64,000 nucleotides of DNA from CATQGW01 sp965242565 (GTDB lineage: Bacteria > Chloroflexota > Dehalococcoidia > Bin125), in contig OZ251457.1 in assembly GCA_965242565.1 (NCBI GenBank), positions 2,542,001-2,606,000 on the forward strand. The letters are read 5' to 3'. A program made the translations under genes and the position numbers. Below the pieces are notes generated by a model. The model was not told where the DNA came from and did no database searches. It was given only the letters and a program-made list of their open reading frames with translations. Of the stretch, positions 50,246 through 58,826 are shown in pieces; within the stretch, counting starts at the first letter, position 1, and every line of letters starts with the position of its first letter.

Positions 50246-51145
50246 ATGCGATTCGGATTCTGGCCCGGCGCGGGCAACCCCTGGGCCGAGGTGCTGACCG
50301 TGAGCCGCCACGCCGAGCAGAGCGGCTGGGACCGCCTCTGGTTCGCCGACCACTTCATGCCGGTAGCCGAGCAGGACGACGAGACCCAGCACGAGAGCTG
50401 GGTGGTGCTCAGCGCCCTCGCGGCCCGCATCCCGCGCATCCAGCTGGGCCACATGGTCAGCGGCAACACCTACCGCCACCCCGCCGTGGTCGCCAAGATG
50501 GCCGCGCAGATCGACGTGATCTCCAGCGGCCGCTTCATCCTCGGACTCGGCGCCGGTTGGCAAGAGCGCGAGCACACCGCTTACGGCATCCCGCTCGGCA
50601 CGATCGGCGAGCGGCTCGACAAGCTTGAAGAGGCCTGCCGCGTCTGCACCGACCTGTTCCGCTACCAGAAGAGCAACTTCGACGGCCAGCACTACCAGCT
50701 GGTCGACGCGCCGCTGGAACCGAAGCCGATTCAGACTCCGCTGCCGCTGATGATCGGCGGGGGCGGCGAAAAGCGCACGCTGCGGATCACCGCGCAGTAC
50801 GCGACGGAGTGGAATGTCTGGGGCACGCCGGAGGTGCTGCGGCACAAGAACGGGGTGCTCGACGCGCACTGCGGCGATCTCGGCCGCGATCCGGCCGAGA
50901 TCCAGCGCTCGGCCTGCACGCTGCTGTTCTACACCGACGACGCCGAGCGCGTCGCCCAGGCCCGCGCGGCGGGACGCCCGGTGCTGGGCGGCTCGCGCGA
51001 CGAGTTGCTGCGCACCGTGCAGGAATACGTTGAGGTCGGCGTCGATGAGCTGATCATCCCCGATTTCACGCTCGGCCGGAACGCTTTCGAGCGCACCGAA
51101 CAGATGGATCGCTTCATCAACGAGATCGCGCCCGAGTTTCGCTAA
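50246..51145 (+). CDS. LLM class F420/flavin-dependent oxidoreductase
   Basis: 299 residues, luciferase-like TIM barrel. FGFWPGAGNPWAEVLTVSRH, WDRLWFADHFMP, GHMVSGNTYRHPAVVAKMAA and LGLGAGWQEREHTAYGIP are typical of the F420-dependent branch. It probably reduces or oxidises an unknown substrate using F420 or FMN. GGAAGGAG precedes the ATG at 50246. The next gene follows after 25 bp. Confidence 0.88.
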   Translation: MRFGFWPGAGNPWAEVLTVSRHAEQSGWDRLWFADHFMPVAEQDDETQHESWVVLSALAARIPRIQLGHMVSGNTYRHPAVVAKMAAQIDVISSGRFILGLGAGWQEREHTAYGIPLGTIGERLDKLEEACRVCTDLFRYQKSNFDGQHYQLVDAPLEPKPIQTPLPLMIGGGGEKRTLRITAQYATEWNVWGTPEVLRHKNGVLDAHCGDLGRDPAEIQRSACTLLFYTDDAERVAQARAAGRPVLGGSRDELLRTVQEYVEVGVDELIIPDFTLGRNAFERTEQMDRFINEIAPEFR

Positions 51146-51170
51146 CAGGGCCGGGATGAGAGGGACAACG

Positions 51171-51722
51171 ATGACCACCGCCGACCCGCGCGACGCCGTG
51201 CGCGCGCAGCTGCTCGAAGACGCCGCCGCGCTTTCCTGGCCGCAGATTTGGCAGCGGATGGCCGCGGCTCGCGCCGAACTGATCGGGGCGACGCTTGATG
51301 TGACTGAGGCACAGGCGGCCTGGCGTCCGCCGCGCGACGACGACGATGAGGAGGGCGAGGAAGCATGGTCCGTCGCCGAAATCCTGCGCCACCTGATCAC
51401 CGCCACGCCCAACGTCGCCGCGATCATCGAGGCCACCGCGCACGGGCGCACCGAGCGCAAGGGCCCGCCTGGCGAAATCGCCGCCGCCGAAGCCGAAATT
51501 GAGGAGTTGCGCGCCCAGCTCGTCGCCGCCTCCGAGGGGCTGCTCTCCGTCGGCCTGCGCATCCCCGCGCAGCCCAACGCCGAGGTAACGGTGGAGCACG
51601 CCTTCTTCGGCCCGCTGCCGTGCCGCGCCTGGGCGCTGTTTCAGCCGCTTCACGACGGGATGCACACGGCGCAGATCAAGGCGCTGAAGGCGGCGGCGGG
51701 GTATCTGCCCGCTACTCCGTAG
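51171..51722 (+). CDS. DinB-like four-helix-bundle protein
   Basis: 183 residues from ATG 51171, with GAGAGGGA upstream. It shows SVAEILRHLITATPNVAAII, in which a conserved His follows W-S-x-x-E-I-L-x-H, and the final HDGMHTAQIKALK. These are the metal-binding helices of DinB/YfiT-type proteins, which act as thiol transferases or unknown hydrolases. The gene follows an LLM oxidoreductase closely. Confidence 0.65.
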   Translation: MTTADPRDAVRAQLLEDAAALSWPQIWQRMAAARAELIGATLDVTEAQAAWRPPRDDDDEEGEEAWSVAEILRHLITATPNVAAIIEATAHGRTERKGPPGEIAAAEAEIEELRAQLVAASEGLLSVGLRIPAQPNAEVTVEHAFFGPLPCRAWALFQPLHDGMHTAQIKALKAAAGYLPATP

Positions 51723-51746
51723 CAGCCGGCGCAGAAGCCGAGGCGG

Positions 51747-54700
51747 CTACTCCTCGAGGAAATCGCCGCTCGCCTCTGCGCCCGTCGCGCCGGCAGCACC
51801 CGATAGCTCGCACCGGTACAGTGCCAGCGTGTCGCCAACGTTGATCGTGAAGTCCTGGGAGCCTGGGATGTTGTGACCATCCACCGGGAGGAAATAGCTG
51901 TTCCCCCACTCTCCGTTGCGCCATCGCCTTATGCCGCAGACTTCGGGCCGCACGGCCCGCACGTTGCGGGTCAGCAGTGATGCCAACACCGGGCCGCAGC
52001 CACTTAAGCCCCTGTACGTTACCACCGTTCCTGGCGTGGTGTTCGTCAGGCATTCGCGCCACTGACGGAGCGGCGGGGATGGAGGATTCGAGACTGTCAG
52101 GGTGACGGCGGCGGAGCCGCTGCGCTGGGGGGTGGAGGAGTCGGTCGCCGATACCGTGACGGTCTGCCGGCCGGCCCTAGCCTGGCAGGTGACCGTCTTG
52201 CGGTTGCCGCTCACCGCGACGCCGCCTACCTTCACGGCATATCGAGCTGTGCCGCCGGAGACGGCCCAGCTGATCGACACGCTCCCGTTCGTGTAGCAAC
52301 TCGCCGTAGGCGGCCTGACCGTCACGGTCAGCTTCGGGAGCGGTTTTCTGCGGTACTTCAGCTTGTAATCTCCGACCCACGGTTGTCCGAATTCCGGGTC
52401 CGCCATATCCGTGTTGATGCCGCCGCGCACGACGATGTACGCTGTTCCTGACGCCGTAGCTGCCCATGGCAGCATGGCCGGGCCCGGGCCGTTAGCGGTA
52501 CTTGTCAGCGGGCTTCCTCCTTGCCACAGCTCGAGCACGACGTCATCGTCCTCGCCAACCTCGTCAGTCTCGAATTCGTACGTGTGGCCGAAGATCGCCT
52601 CGAACTCGTACAGCCGAAACTCGAATGCTGCGAGGCTCTCATCGGAGATATCCGCCTCGCTTACCGACGGCTCCAGAGCAGTACCGTACATGCTCACTCG
52701 TGCGGTCAGCTGCTGCGGTTCGTAGAGATCGCCAGCTGCATCTCGGCCGTATGCACCGTTCGGCAACTCCGCGCCGGGCGGATAGCTGTCGTTGTATGTC
52801 CCAACCGACACACCGCACGACTCGTCATCCTTGCCGATCGCAACCTTCAGCGTCATCGGCTCGACCTCGCTCCAAAATGTGCGATTCGGCGTTGTGTTTG
52901 CGAAGGCGATCTTGTCATCGGCACCGCTCACGACTACTTCGCCGCAATCGCCAGCGCTCGCGTAGTATCCCTGCACCCCATCTCGCGTCCCGGCCACGCC
53001 TGGCGTCGTGTGCCGATGAGATTCGAATTCCCCGGACGTGTAGAGATGCGGCCTCCAAGCTGCGATGTCGAGTTCGACGTAGGTTTTCCCATCGGCGCTC
53101 GTTTTAACCGACTTCAGCAGAAATCGTTTGTGCTGATTGTTGACGTCGTGCTCCACCTGCCCTATCCCACTCCACAGTGGCAGGCCAGTGGCAGGTGCGG
53201 TTGGTACAATCGCCGGCGGTGCAGGCGGCAGAACGGTTTCAGGATCGACGACCGTCCTGATAGATCGCTCTGGTCCACTGCAATACGAAGGAGAAGGCCC
53301 CTTCTCTTTGCAGTGCCAGTTCCTCACTGTACCCTCGGTTGCGCGCCAGGAGCCTCCCGGTACTCGCGCAACTTCAGCCTCGACATTCGAGAGCGTAAAA
53401 CGACGAATCGTCAGGTGGAGGTGCTGGTCGTAGGCCGTCTCGCTCCAAACGCCGTTATCGTTTACGCCAGTCCGCCCTTCGACGCCGATCGGTGCACCGG
53501 CAGTGACCCGGCGAGGGGTTGAATCCGGCGTTATGGTGCTCCCTTCAGCTCTCCAGAAGCGATCTAGATGCGCGTATTGCACCACGTAGAAGACGTCGCT
53601 GTACTCGTGAAACGTAAGAGCTACTCGTCCGTGGTAGCGGTTTGCGAGTTCTGTGCAGGGGATATTTCTGCTGCCGACCTTGACGCTCAGGTTGCCGTTC
53701 TCACTCTGTTGAACCTGGTCGATCAGCGAGGAACTCGTTGAAGAACCCGGGCAAAAGAGAACGGAGCCGTCCTGCTCCGGATCGTATTCGCGGAGGATAC
53801 CGGTTGCTACGGCCTGTATCAGTTGGCTGGTCTCTGCGCGCTCCTGCAGGCCGGTGTCTATTCCACCGTGCCAGCGGTCACCGCGCGATACCCAGACATC
53901 GTCGGTGAGCACACTCCATTTGTCTGCGGTAATGCTCAACGCATGCGGCCAAACTGGAACGAACGTCTCTGGCGGCGTCGAAGGCTCGTTTCCGTCTCTC
54001 TGGTTCGTGCTCGTGCCGACGGCTTCACCGTTCACCGCTGGAGGTTCACTTGTCACCAACGATACTTCGTCGTGGGTGCGCACAATGCTGTTATGCACGA
54101 CCACGACTCGATACGCGGTGTCTGGTTCGAGATCGGTGAACGTGATCTGGGAGTCGGGAGGGTATACGTACTCGAGCCGCCGTCGCAGCGAGTACTCGGT
54201 CTCGAACAGGTAGACGATGTAGTCAGACGAGTCTCCGCTGAACGGCCGATCCCACGTCACGTTGATGCTGTTGTGCGTCGCCGTCGCGCGCAGATTCTGC
54301 GGGCCGCGCGGCAGTGGTTCGCGACCGGCCGGCGGTGGCAGCGTTCGCACCGAGGTCTTTGCACTCGTCTCCTCGTATCCCTCCACCACATTCCAATCAA
54401 CGCGGACTTCGTAGCTCGTGCTCGACGGTAGATCCCGAAATACGACCTCGTGGACACCGGATGTCGGGTCGCCCCAGGTCGCGGCATCCCATGACGGCAC
54501 ATTCCGACCAAGCGCGCCGTCCGGGCCTAGTAGCTGGACACTCCAGAACCGAGCCATGGGCTGCCGATTCCAGCGTACCGTGACGGTGTCGTGGGTGGCC
54601 GTCGCCGTCAGACTGGTCGGATCGGTCAGCGTGGTTCCGCTGAGCGGCGCAGTCCAGCGCAACGCCGCCGGCGTCTCCAGCTCGATCGGATCGCGCATCG

Positions 54701-56744
54701 CCGCCGCCGCAGCTTCGTAGGTCACGCCGTCCGCCAGGCCGCCCACGATTCCGATAGCCAGGTTCCGCTCCGTGAGGTTGCGCCTCAAGGCAGCGTGCGC
54801 CCACGATTCAGATCCGACTGCGCGCCAGCGAATCGCGAAGCAATTCGGTTCACGGCAGTCGTACGGCGTCGCCGGCGCGAGCCATCGGAATCCCAGCTCG
54901 CCACGGTAGGCCCACACCGAATAGTCGTACTCCGTCGCCGGCGGCAGTGCCGGCAGCGCCCTCGCTCTTGCCACTTCCAGCGCGGCCGCGCGCCGGACGC
55001 CTCTGGAGTCAGTGACGACGGCCGTGACCGTCTTGGCGGTCAGCGCCGCCTCTGCATCCGCGGCCTCCGTTTCGCTCAGCGCGCCGCAGTTGATCCGCAC
55101 ATTGTCCGCGCTGACGTCAACCGCCGAACCCTCGATGCTCAGCGCGTACGGGGCGGACCCGCCGCTGATCTGCCACGAGATTTCGGTCAGCGTGCCGGCC
55201 GTGCAGAGGTCGCGCGAGCTCTCCAGCGCCAGCGCCAGGCGCGGGGGCTGGCCGATCACGCGGTGGTAGTGGGCGCGCGTGGACCAGGTTCCCCAGGGAC
55301 CGGCCCGGACGCGGATCAGCCAGAGGCCGTTCTCGAAGCCGCCCGCGCGGCTCAGCCGCACCCGCCGCTCCGCGCCGCTCGAACGCGCCCGCCCGCGCTC
55401 CGCGTCGTCCTGGTAGTTGACCCACTGCGCCTCGTACCAGGGCGCGCCGGCCACCGCCGGCGGGGTCACGTCGATCCCGCCGCTCCGATGATTGAAGGTC
55501 ACGAACAGCCAGAGGCCCGGCGGCGGGGTCTCCGGCCAGCGCGTGGGGGTCAGCGTCGCCGGCGGCGAGGGCGCGCTGCCGCCCTGGTCGTTGCGCGCGC
55601 GCACCCGGAACTCGTAGGTTTTGCCGCCCGCCAGCGGGCCCAGAGCCAGCGTCGGCGCCGCGCCGGCGGCGGCGCCGCCCGCCCGCAGCGCGGTCCGCAC
55701 GGCGCCGCCCCGCTCGCCCCATTCGACCGCGTAGCGCTCCGCGCCCACCGCGGGCCAGGTCAGATGGACGTACTCGCCGTCGAAGCTCAGCACGCGCAGT
55801 TCGGCCGGCGCGGGCCGCACGGCGATGCTGCGCGGCGGCGAGCGGTCGCCGTGCGCGGCGCTCCGGCCTGCGCCGCTCAGCGCGCGAACCTCCACCCGGT
55901 AGACGCCGGCCGCGGGCACGGCGAACTCCGCCGAGGTGCCTTGCGCGGACAGCCGCCCGACCGCGCCGCCCCGCTCGTCCGCCGCGCGCCAGAAGAGGTC
56001 GTAGCCGCTCGCGCGGGGGACGGGTTGCCACTCGGCGCGGATCGTGAGGCCGCTCCAGCTCAGCGCGGTCAGTCTGGGCGTCGCCGGTCCCGCGTCGGCG
56101 GCGGTCGCGCGCAGCGTCTGCGCCGGGCTTTCGCCGCCGCGCGAGTTCAGCGCGGTCAGGCGGATTCTGTAGTCGGCGCCCGTGGTCAGCCCGTCGATCC
56201 GGCGGCTGCGCGCGGCGGCCGGCAGGTCGATCGTGCCGCCCGCCGTCTGCGAGCCGGCGACGCGCCAGTTGAGCCGCCAGCCTTGCGGCGTCCAGTCGCT
56301 CGGCTGCGCCCAGCTCACGGTCAGCGCGCCGTCGTCGGAGGCGATCACCCGCAGCAGCCGCGGCGCGGACCAGCTCGTGGCGAAGACGCCGCGCAGGTCG
56401 TCGATCGGGCGGTCGTCCGCATCCAGCCCGCGCACCCGCACGACGTAGTGGACGCCGGCGTCGAGCTCGGTGATCACGTGCCGCCGCTCGGCGGCGTCCT
56501 TGCGAACGCTGCGCCAGGCCGCCGCCTCATCGTCGTCGCCGCGCGCCCGCCAGGCGACCTCGAAGGCGGAGCCCGCCCGCCCGCTCCAGCTCCAGGTCAC
56601 TGTCAGGCCGGAGGCGCTCAGCGCCTCCAGCCGCAGCGAGCCCCCCAGCCCCGGCGGGGACTCCTGCGCCCGCGCGCCCACCGCCGGCAGCCCAGCGGCC
56701 AGCGCCGCCAGCCCGAGCAGCGCGAGCCCGATCAACACCCGCAT
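51747..56744 (-). CDS. Large secreted fibronectin-type protein with M23 peptidase domain (protein C)
   Basis: 1,665 residues. Signal peptide 1-27 (LALLGLAALAAGLPAVGARA). About five FN3 repeats (to about 490) are followed by the two-Cys Ig-like domain (Cys about 515 and 553; CTAGTLTEISWQISGG, INCGALSETEAADAEAALTA), more FN3 modules, then an M23/LytM-like peptidase (about 930-1120) with HGGID (His and Asp zinc ligands), VVQYAHLD and HLHLTIR (HxH). A beta-rich region follows (YNDSYPPGAELPNGAYG). A second Cys domain (about 1475-1550, CYTNGSVSISWAVSGG) and a final short module (WRNGEWGNSYFLPVDGHNIPG, then GDTLALYRC) close it. Probably cell-wall active or adhesive. Confidence 0.78.
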   Translation of the reverse strand: MRVLIGLALLGLAALAAGLPAVGARAQESPPGLGGSLRLEALSASGLTVTWSWSGRAGSAFEVAWRARGDDDEAAAWRSVRKDAAERRHVITELDAGVHYVVRVRGLDADDRPIDDLRGVFATSWSAPRLLRVIASDDGALTVSWAQPSDWTPQGWRLNWRVAGSQTAGGTIDLPAAARSRRIDGLTTGADYRIRLTALNSRGGESPAQTLRATAADAGPATPRLTALSWSGLTIRAEWQPVPRASGYDLFWRAADERGGAVGRLSAQGTSAEFAVPAAGVYRVEVRALSGAGRSAAHGDRSPPRSIAVRPAPAELRVLSFDGEYVHLTWPAVGAERYAVEWGERGGAVRTALRAGGAAAGAAPTLALGPLAGGKTYEFRVRARNDQGGSAPSPPATLTPTRWPETPPPGLWLFVTFNHRSGGIDVTPPAVAGAPWYEAQWVNYQDDAERGRARSSGAERRVRLSRAGGFENGLWLIRVRAGPWGTWSTRAHYHRVIGQPPRLALALESSRDLCTAGTLTEISWQISGGSAPYALSIEGSAVDVSADNVRINCGALSETEAADAEAALTAKTVTAVVTDSRGVRRAAALEVARARALPALPPATEYDYSVWAYRGELGFRWLAPATPYDCREPNCFAIRWRAVGSESWAHAALRRNLTERNLAIGIVGGLADGVTYEAAAAAMRDPIELETPAALRWTAPLSGTTLTDPTSLTATATHDTVTVRWNRQPMARFWSVQLLGPDGALGRNVPSWDAATWGDPTSGVHEVVFRDLPSSTSYEVRVDWNVVEGYEETSAKTSVRTLPPPAGREPLPRGPQNLRATATHNSINVTWDRPFSGDSSDYIVYLFETEYSLRRRLEYVYPPDSQITFTDLEPDTAYRVVVVHNSIVRTHDEVSLVTSEPPAVNGEAVGTSTNQRDGNEPSTPPETFVPVWPHALSITADKWSVLTDDVWVSRGDRWHGGIDTGLQERAETSQLIQAVATGILREYDPEQDGSVLFCPGSSTSSSLIDQVQQSENGNLSVKVGSRNIPCTELANRYHGRVALTFHEYSDVFYVVQYAHLDRFWRAEGSTITPDSTPRRVTAGAPIGVEGRTGVNDNGVWSETAYDQHLHLTIRRFTLSNVEAEVARVPGGSWRATEGTVRNWHCKEKGPSPSYCSGPERSIRTVVDPETVLPPAPPAIVPTAPATGLPLWSGIGQVEHDVNNQHKRFLLKSVKTSADGKTYVELDIAAWRPHLYTSGEFESHRHTTPGVAGTRDGVQGYYASAGDCGEVVVSGADDKIAFANTTPNRTFWSEVEPMTLKVAIGKDDESCGVSVGTYNDSYPPGAELPNGAYGRDAAGDLYEPQQLTARVSMYGTALEPSVSEADISDESLAAFEFRLYEFEAIFGHTYEFETDEVGEDDDVVLELWQGGSPLTSTANGPGPAMLPWAATASGTAYIVVRGGINTDMADPEFGQPWVGDYKLKYRRKPLPKLTVTVRPPTASCYTNGSVSISWAVSGGTARYAVKVGGVAVSGNRKTVTCQARAGRQTVTVSATDSSTPQRSGSAAVTLTVSNPPSPPLRQWRECLTNTTPGTVVTYRGLSGCGPVLASLLTRNVRAVRPEVCGIRRWRNGEWGNSYFLPVDGHNIPGSQDFTINVGDTLALYRCELSGAAGATGAEASGDFLEE

Positions 56745-56767
56745 CCGCGCCCCTCCGCTTCTGCCGC

Positions 56768-56787
56768 GATGCTAACCAAGACGACGG
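56768..56787 (-). promoter_or_regulatory. Putative promoter of protein C (shared with protein D)
   Basis: The plus-strand text GATGCTAACCAAGACGACGG is found upstream of protein C, and GATGCTAGCCAGACGACGG at 60908-60926 upstream of protein D. The match continues for about 30 bp with small gaps. TAGCAT on the minus strand may be the -10. Both lie 24 bp before the ATG. Confidence 0.5.
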
Positions 56788-56810
56788 AGAGGGCGCGGCG
56801 GTTCCCGCCG

Positions 56811-57701
56811 CTAGCGGTTGCGGGGGGCCTGGGAGTAGTCGCCGAAGGGGCCGTCGCGCCAGGCGAGGGCGCCTTTGAGGCCTTCGTCGCGCATGCGGCG
56901 GCTCCACTCGTAGTGCTGGGAGGTGAAGGTGCCGACGGCGTCGAGGTCGGTGGAGGAGCGGAGGGAGGAGTAGATGCCCATGTTTTCGTAGAAGCGGTTG
57001 ACATGGACCTTGAGTTGGGCGAGGTGGTCGGCGGGCAGGTTGGCGACGCGCTCGGCGAGGGCGAGGGTTTTTTCCTCGAGTTCGTCCTTTGGTACGGCGT
57101 AGTTGATCAGGTTCAGTTCGGCGGCCTGGGTGGCGCGGATTGGATCGCCGGTATAGAAGAGTTCTTTGGCCTTGCGCATGTTGGTGAGCAGGGGCAGGAT
57201 GGCGGAGGTGCGGCTGCCGGCGAAGCGCAGGCCGGGGTGGCCGATTTGGGTGTCTTCGGCGGCGACGACGAGGTCGGCCATCATGGAGAGTTCGAAGCCG
57301 CCGGCGATGGCGTAGCCGTGCAGTTGGGCGATGGTGACCTTCTGCATGTTCCAGAAGTAGAGCCAGATGTCGGTGACGCGGGCCATGCCGCCGCGGATGC
57401 CCATGATCAGGCGGTTGCCGTCGTCGTCGCTGGTGCGGAAGGAGCGGTGGACGGCGTCGGCGCCGTAGCCGCCGGCGGGGGTGAGGTCGTAGCCGGCGGA
57501 GAAGGTGCGGCCGGCGCCCTTGACGATCAGGACGCGGACGTCGTCGTCGGTCTCGAAGTATTCGAGCGCGTCGCGGAAGTCGTAGATGAGTTCCTGGGAG
57601 AGGGCGTTCATCTTTTCGGGGCGGTTGAGGATGACGACGCCGATGCGGTCGTCGGCGCCGGTGCGTTCCAGCAGGATGTTTTCGAAGGTGGGCAGGGTCA
57701 T
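56811..57701 (-). CDS. Enoyl-CoA hydratase/isomerase-family protein
   Basis: 296 residues, crotonase fold. Oxyanion-hole elements GRTFSAGYDLTP (near 65-76) and LHGYAIAGGFELSMMADLVV (near 125-145), then GHPGLRFAGSRTSAILP. Members hydrate, isomerise or cleave acyl-CoA. The exact substrate is unknown. The Glu usually at the hydratase position is not obvious in the region GLRFAG. It is downstream of the vWA-type gene on the same strand, 47 bp apart. Confidence 0.85.
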   Translation of the reverse strand: MTLPTFENILLERTGADDRIGVVILNRPEKMNALSQELIYDFRDALEYFETDDDVRVLIVKGAGRTFSAGYDLTPAGGYGADAVHRSFRTSDDDGNRLIMGIRGGMARVTDIWLYFWNMQKVTIAQLHGYAIAGGFELSMMADLVVAAEDTQIGHPGLRFAGSRTSAILPLLTNMRKAKELFYTGDPIRATQAAELNLINYAVPKDELEEKTLALAERVANLPADHLAQLKVHVNRFYENMGIYSSLRSSTDLDAVGTFTSQHYEWSRRMRDEGLKGALAWRDGPFGDYSQAPRNR

Positions 57702-57748
57702 GACGTGGTTCCTCCGGGCAGTTTGAGGCGGCGGGTGTTTGGCGTAGT

Positions 57749-58456
57749 CTACCTGCTAGGCCGATCGGCCGGCTCGCCGGACTGCTCGGCTTCGCGGACG
57801 CCCTGGAAGAAGTCGCCGCGCTCGCGGCGGCGGGCGGCGCGGGACATGCCGCGGCGGGCGCTGATGCCGCGGCTGACCGAGCGGTTGGCGCGGGCGATGC
57901 CGGCCTCGGAGGCGTCGAAGTTGGAGGCGCTGCGGGGGTCGACGCCGAGCTTGCGGCTCTGGGCGTAGGAGTCCTGGTTTGCGCCGAGGTAGGCGATGGT
58001 CCAGCCCTGGGCCTGGCGTTGGTTGAGCAGTTGGATGATGCTCGCGCTGTCGTGGTCGGTGCTGGCGTTTTCGAGGCCGTCGGTGAAGATCACGAGCATT
58101 TGGTCTTCTTCGGCGAGGCCGGCGGCGTGGCGCTCGCGGATGCGGCGGTCGGCGCGGCCGATCAGCGCGCCGATTGCGTCGTAGAGCGGGGTTGCGCCGC
58201 GCGGCTCGTAGTCGGCGGCGACGAGCGGCTTGACGTCGCTGATCGCTTCGTCGTCGACGATCAGCTCGAAGGGGTCCTGGGAGTCGAACTGGGCGATGGT
58301 GATGCGGCACTCGTCGTCGCCGCCGCGCTGCTCGCTGAGCAGGGTGTTGGTTTCGTGGACGACTGCCTCGCGGAGCGGCTGCATGGAGCCGGAGCGGTCG
58401 AGCAGGTACCAGATGTTGAGCGGTTCGTCGGAGGTGGGCTTTTGGGTTTTGGGCAT
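57749..58456 (-). CDS. von Willebrand factor A domain protein
   Basis: 235 residues. MIDAS residues are DRSGSM at about 19-24 (Asp-x-Ser-x-Ser), then Thr in RGATPLYDAIG and Asp in FTDGLENAS. The region ends in a basic low-complexity stretch (SARRGMSRAARRRERGD). The domain is used in metal-dependent protein interactions; bacterial stand-alone members are often linked to stress or chelatase-like complexes. ATG 58456 has AAAGGAAA upstream. The longer in-frame start lies in the promoter region. Confidence 0.8.
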   Translation of the reverse strand: MPKTQKPTSDEPLNIWYLLDRSGSMQPLREAVVHETNTLLSEQRGGDDECRITIAQFDSQDPFELIVDDEAISDVKPLVAADYEPRGATPLYDAIGALIGRADRRIRERHAAGLAEEDQMLVIFTDGLENASTDHDSASIIQLLNQRQAQGWTIAYLGANQDSYAQSRKLGVDPRSASNFDASEAGIARANRSVSRGISARRGMSRAARRRERGDFFQGVREAEQSGEPADRPSR

Positions 58457-58491
58457 GGTGGTTTCCTTTCGGGCGGGGCTGGGGCGCTCAC

Positions 58492-58512
58492 TTAGTGTCA
58501 TGTCTACACTAA
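58492..58512 (-). promoter_or_regulatory. Inverted-repeat operator over the -10 of the vWA gene
   Basis: TTAGTGT (58492-58498), 7-bp spacer, ACACTAA (58506-58512): perfect 7-bp arms. It overlaps the -10 TAGTGT (plus 58506-58511). A symmetric site in this place suggests a dimeric repressor; no regulator gene is nearby. Confidence 0.65.
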
Positions 58513-58534
58513 CTGGGTTTGGGGAGGGTGTCAA
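58506..58534 (-). promoter_or_regulatory. Strong promoter of the vWA gene
   Basis: On the minus strand a consensus TTGACA (plus 58529-58534), an exact 17-bp spacer and TAGTGT (plus 58506-58511). The transcript would begin about 43 bp before the ATG at 58456. Confidence 0.7.
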
Positions 58535-58561
58535 GTGGGTGGTGGGGGTGGCTCGGGGCAG

Positions 58562-58747
58562 ATTCCCGCTCGGGGGCGGGAATGACGGGGAGAGGGGGCG
58601 CGGGGATGGCGGGTGGCGGGATGGCGGAGATGGTGGAGATGGTGGAGATGGTGGAGGTGGTGGAGGTGAGGGCAACGGTGGTGCTGGTCACGGCGAGATA
58701 CCCCCGTTCAGGCCGGGGGCAGGCTCCGCGGCAAGCGCGGGTATGAC
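58562..58747 (+). repeat. Repeat cluster: two dispersed palindromes and a 9-bp microsatellite
   Basis: The 370-bp gap 58457-58826 holds, beyond the vWA promoter, an inverted copy of the GTCATTCCCGC palindrome (58562-58588), a GGTGGAGAT-type 9-bp tandem run (about 58620-58668), and an inverted long copy of the GTCATACCCGCG element (58672-58747). No gene is seen. Confidence 0.65.
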
Positions 58748-58826
58748 GGAGGTGGAGGCGCGGGATGGCGGCGGTGGGAGCGCGGGGATGGCGGCGGTGG
58801 GGGGTGGCGGATCACCGTTCAGGTTG

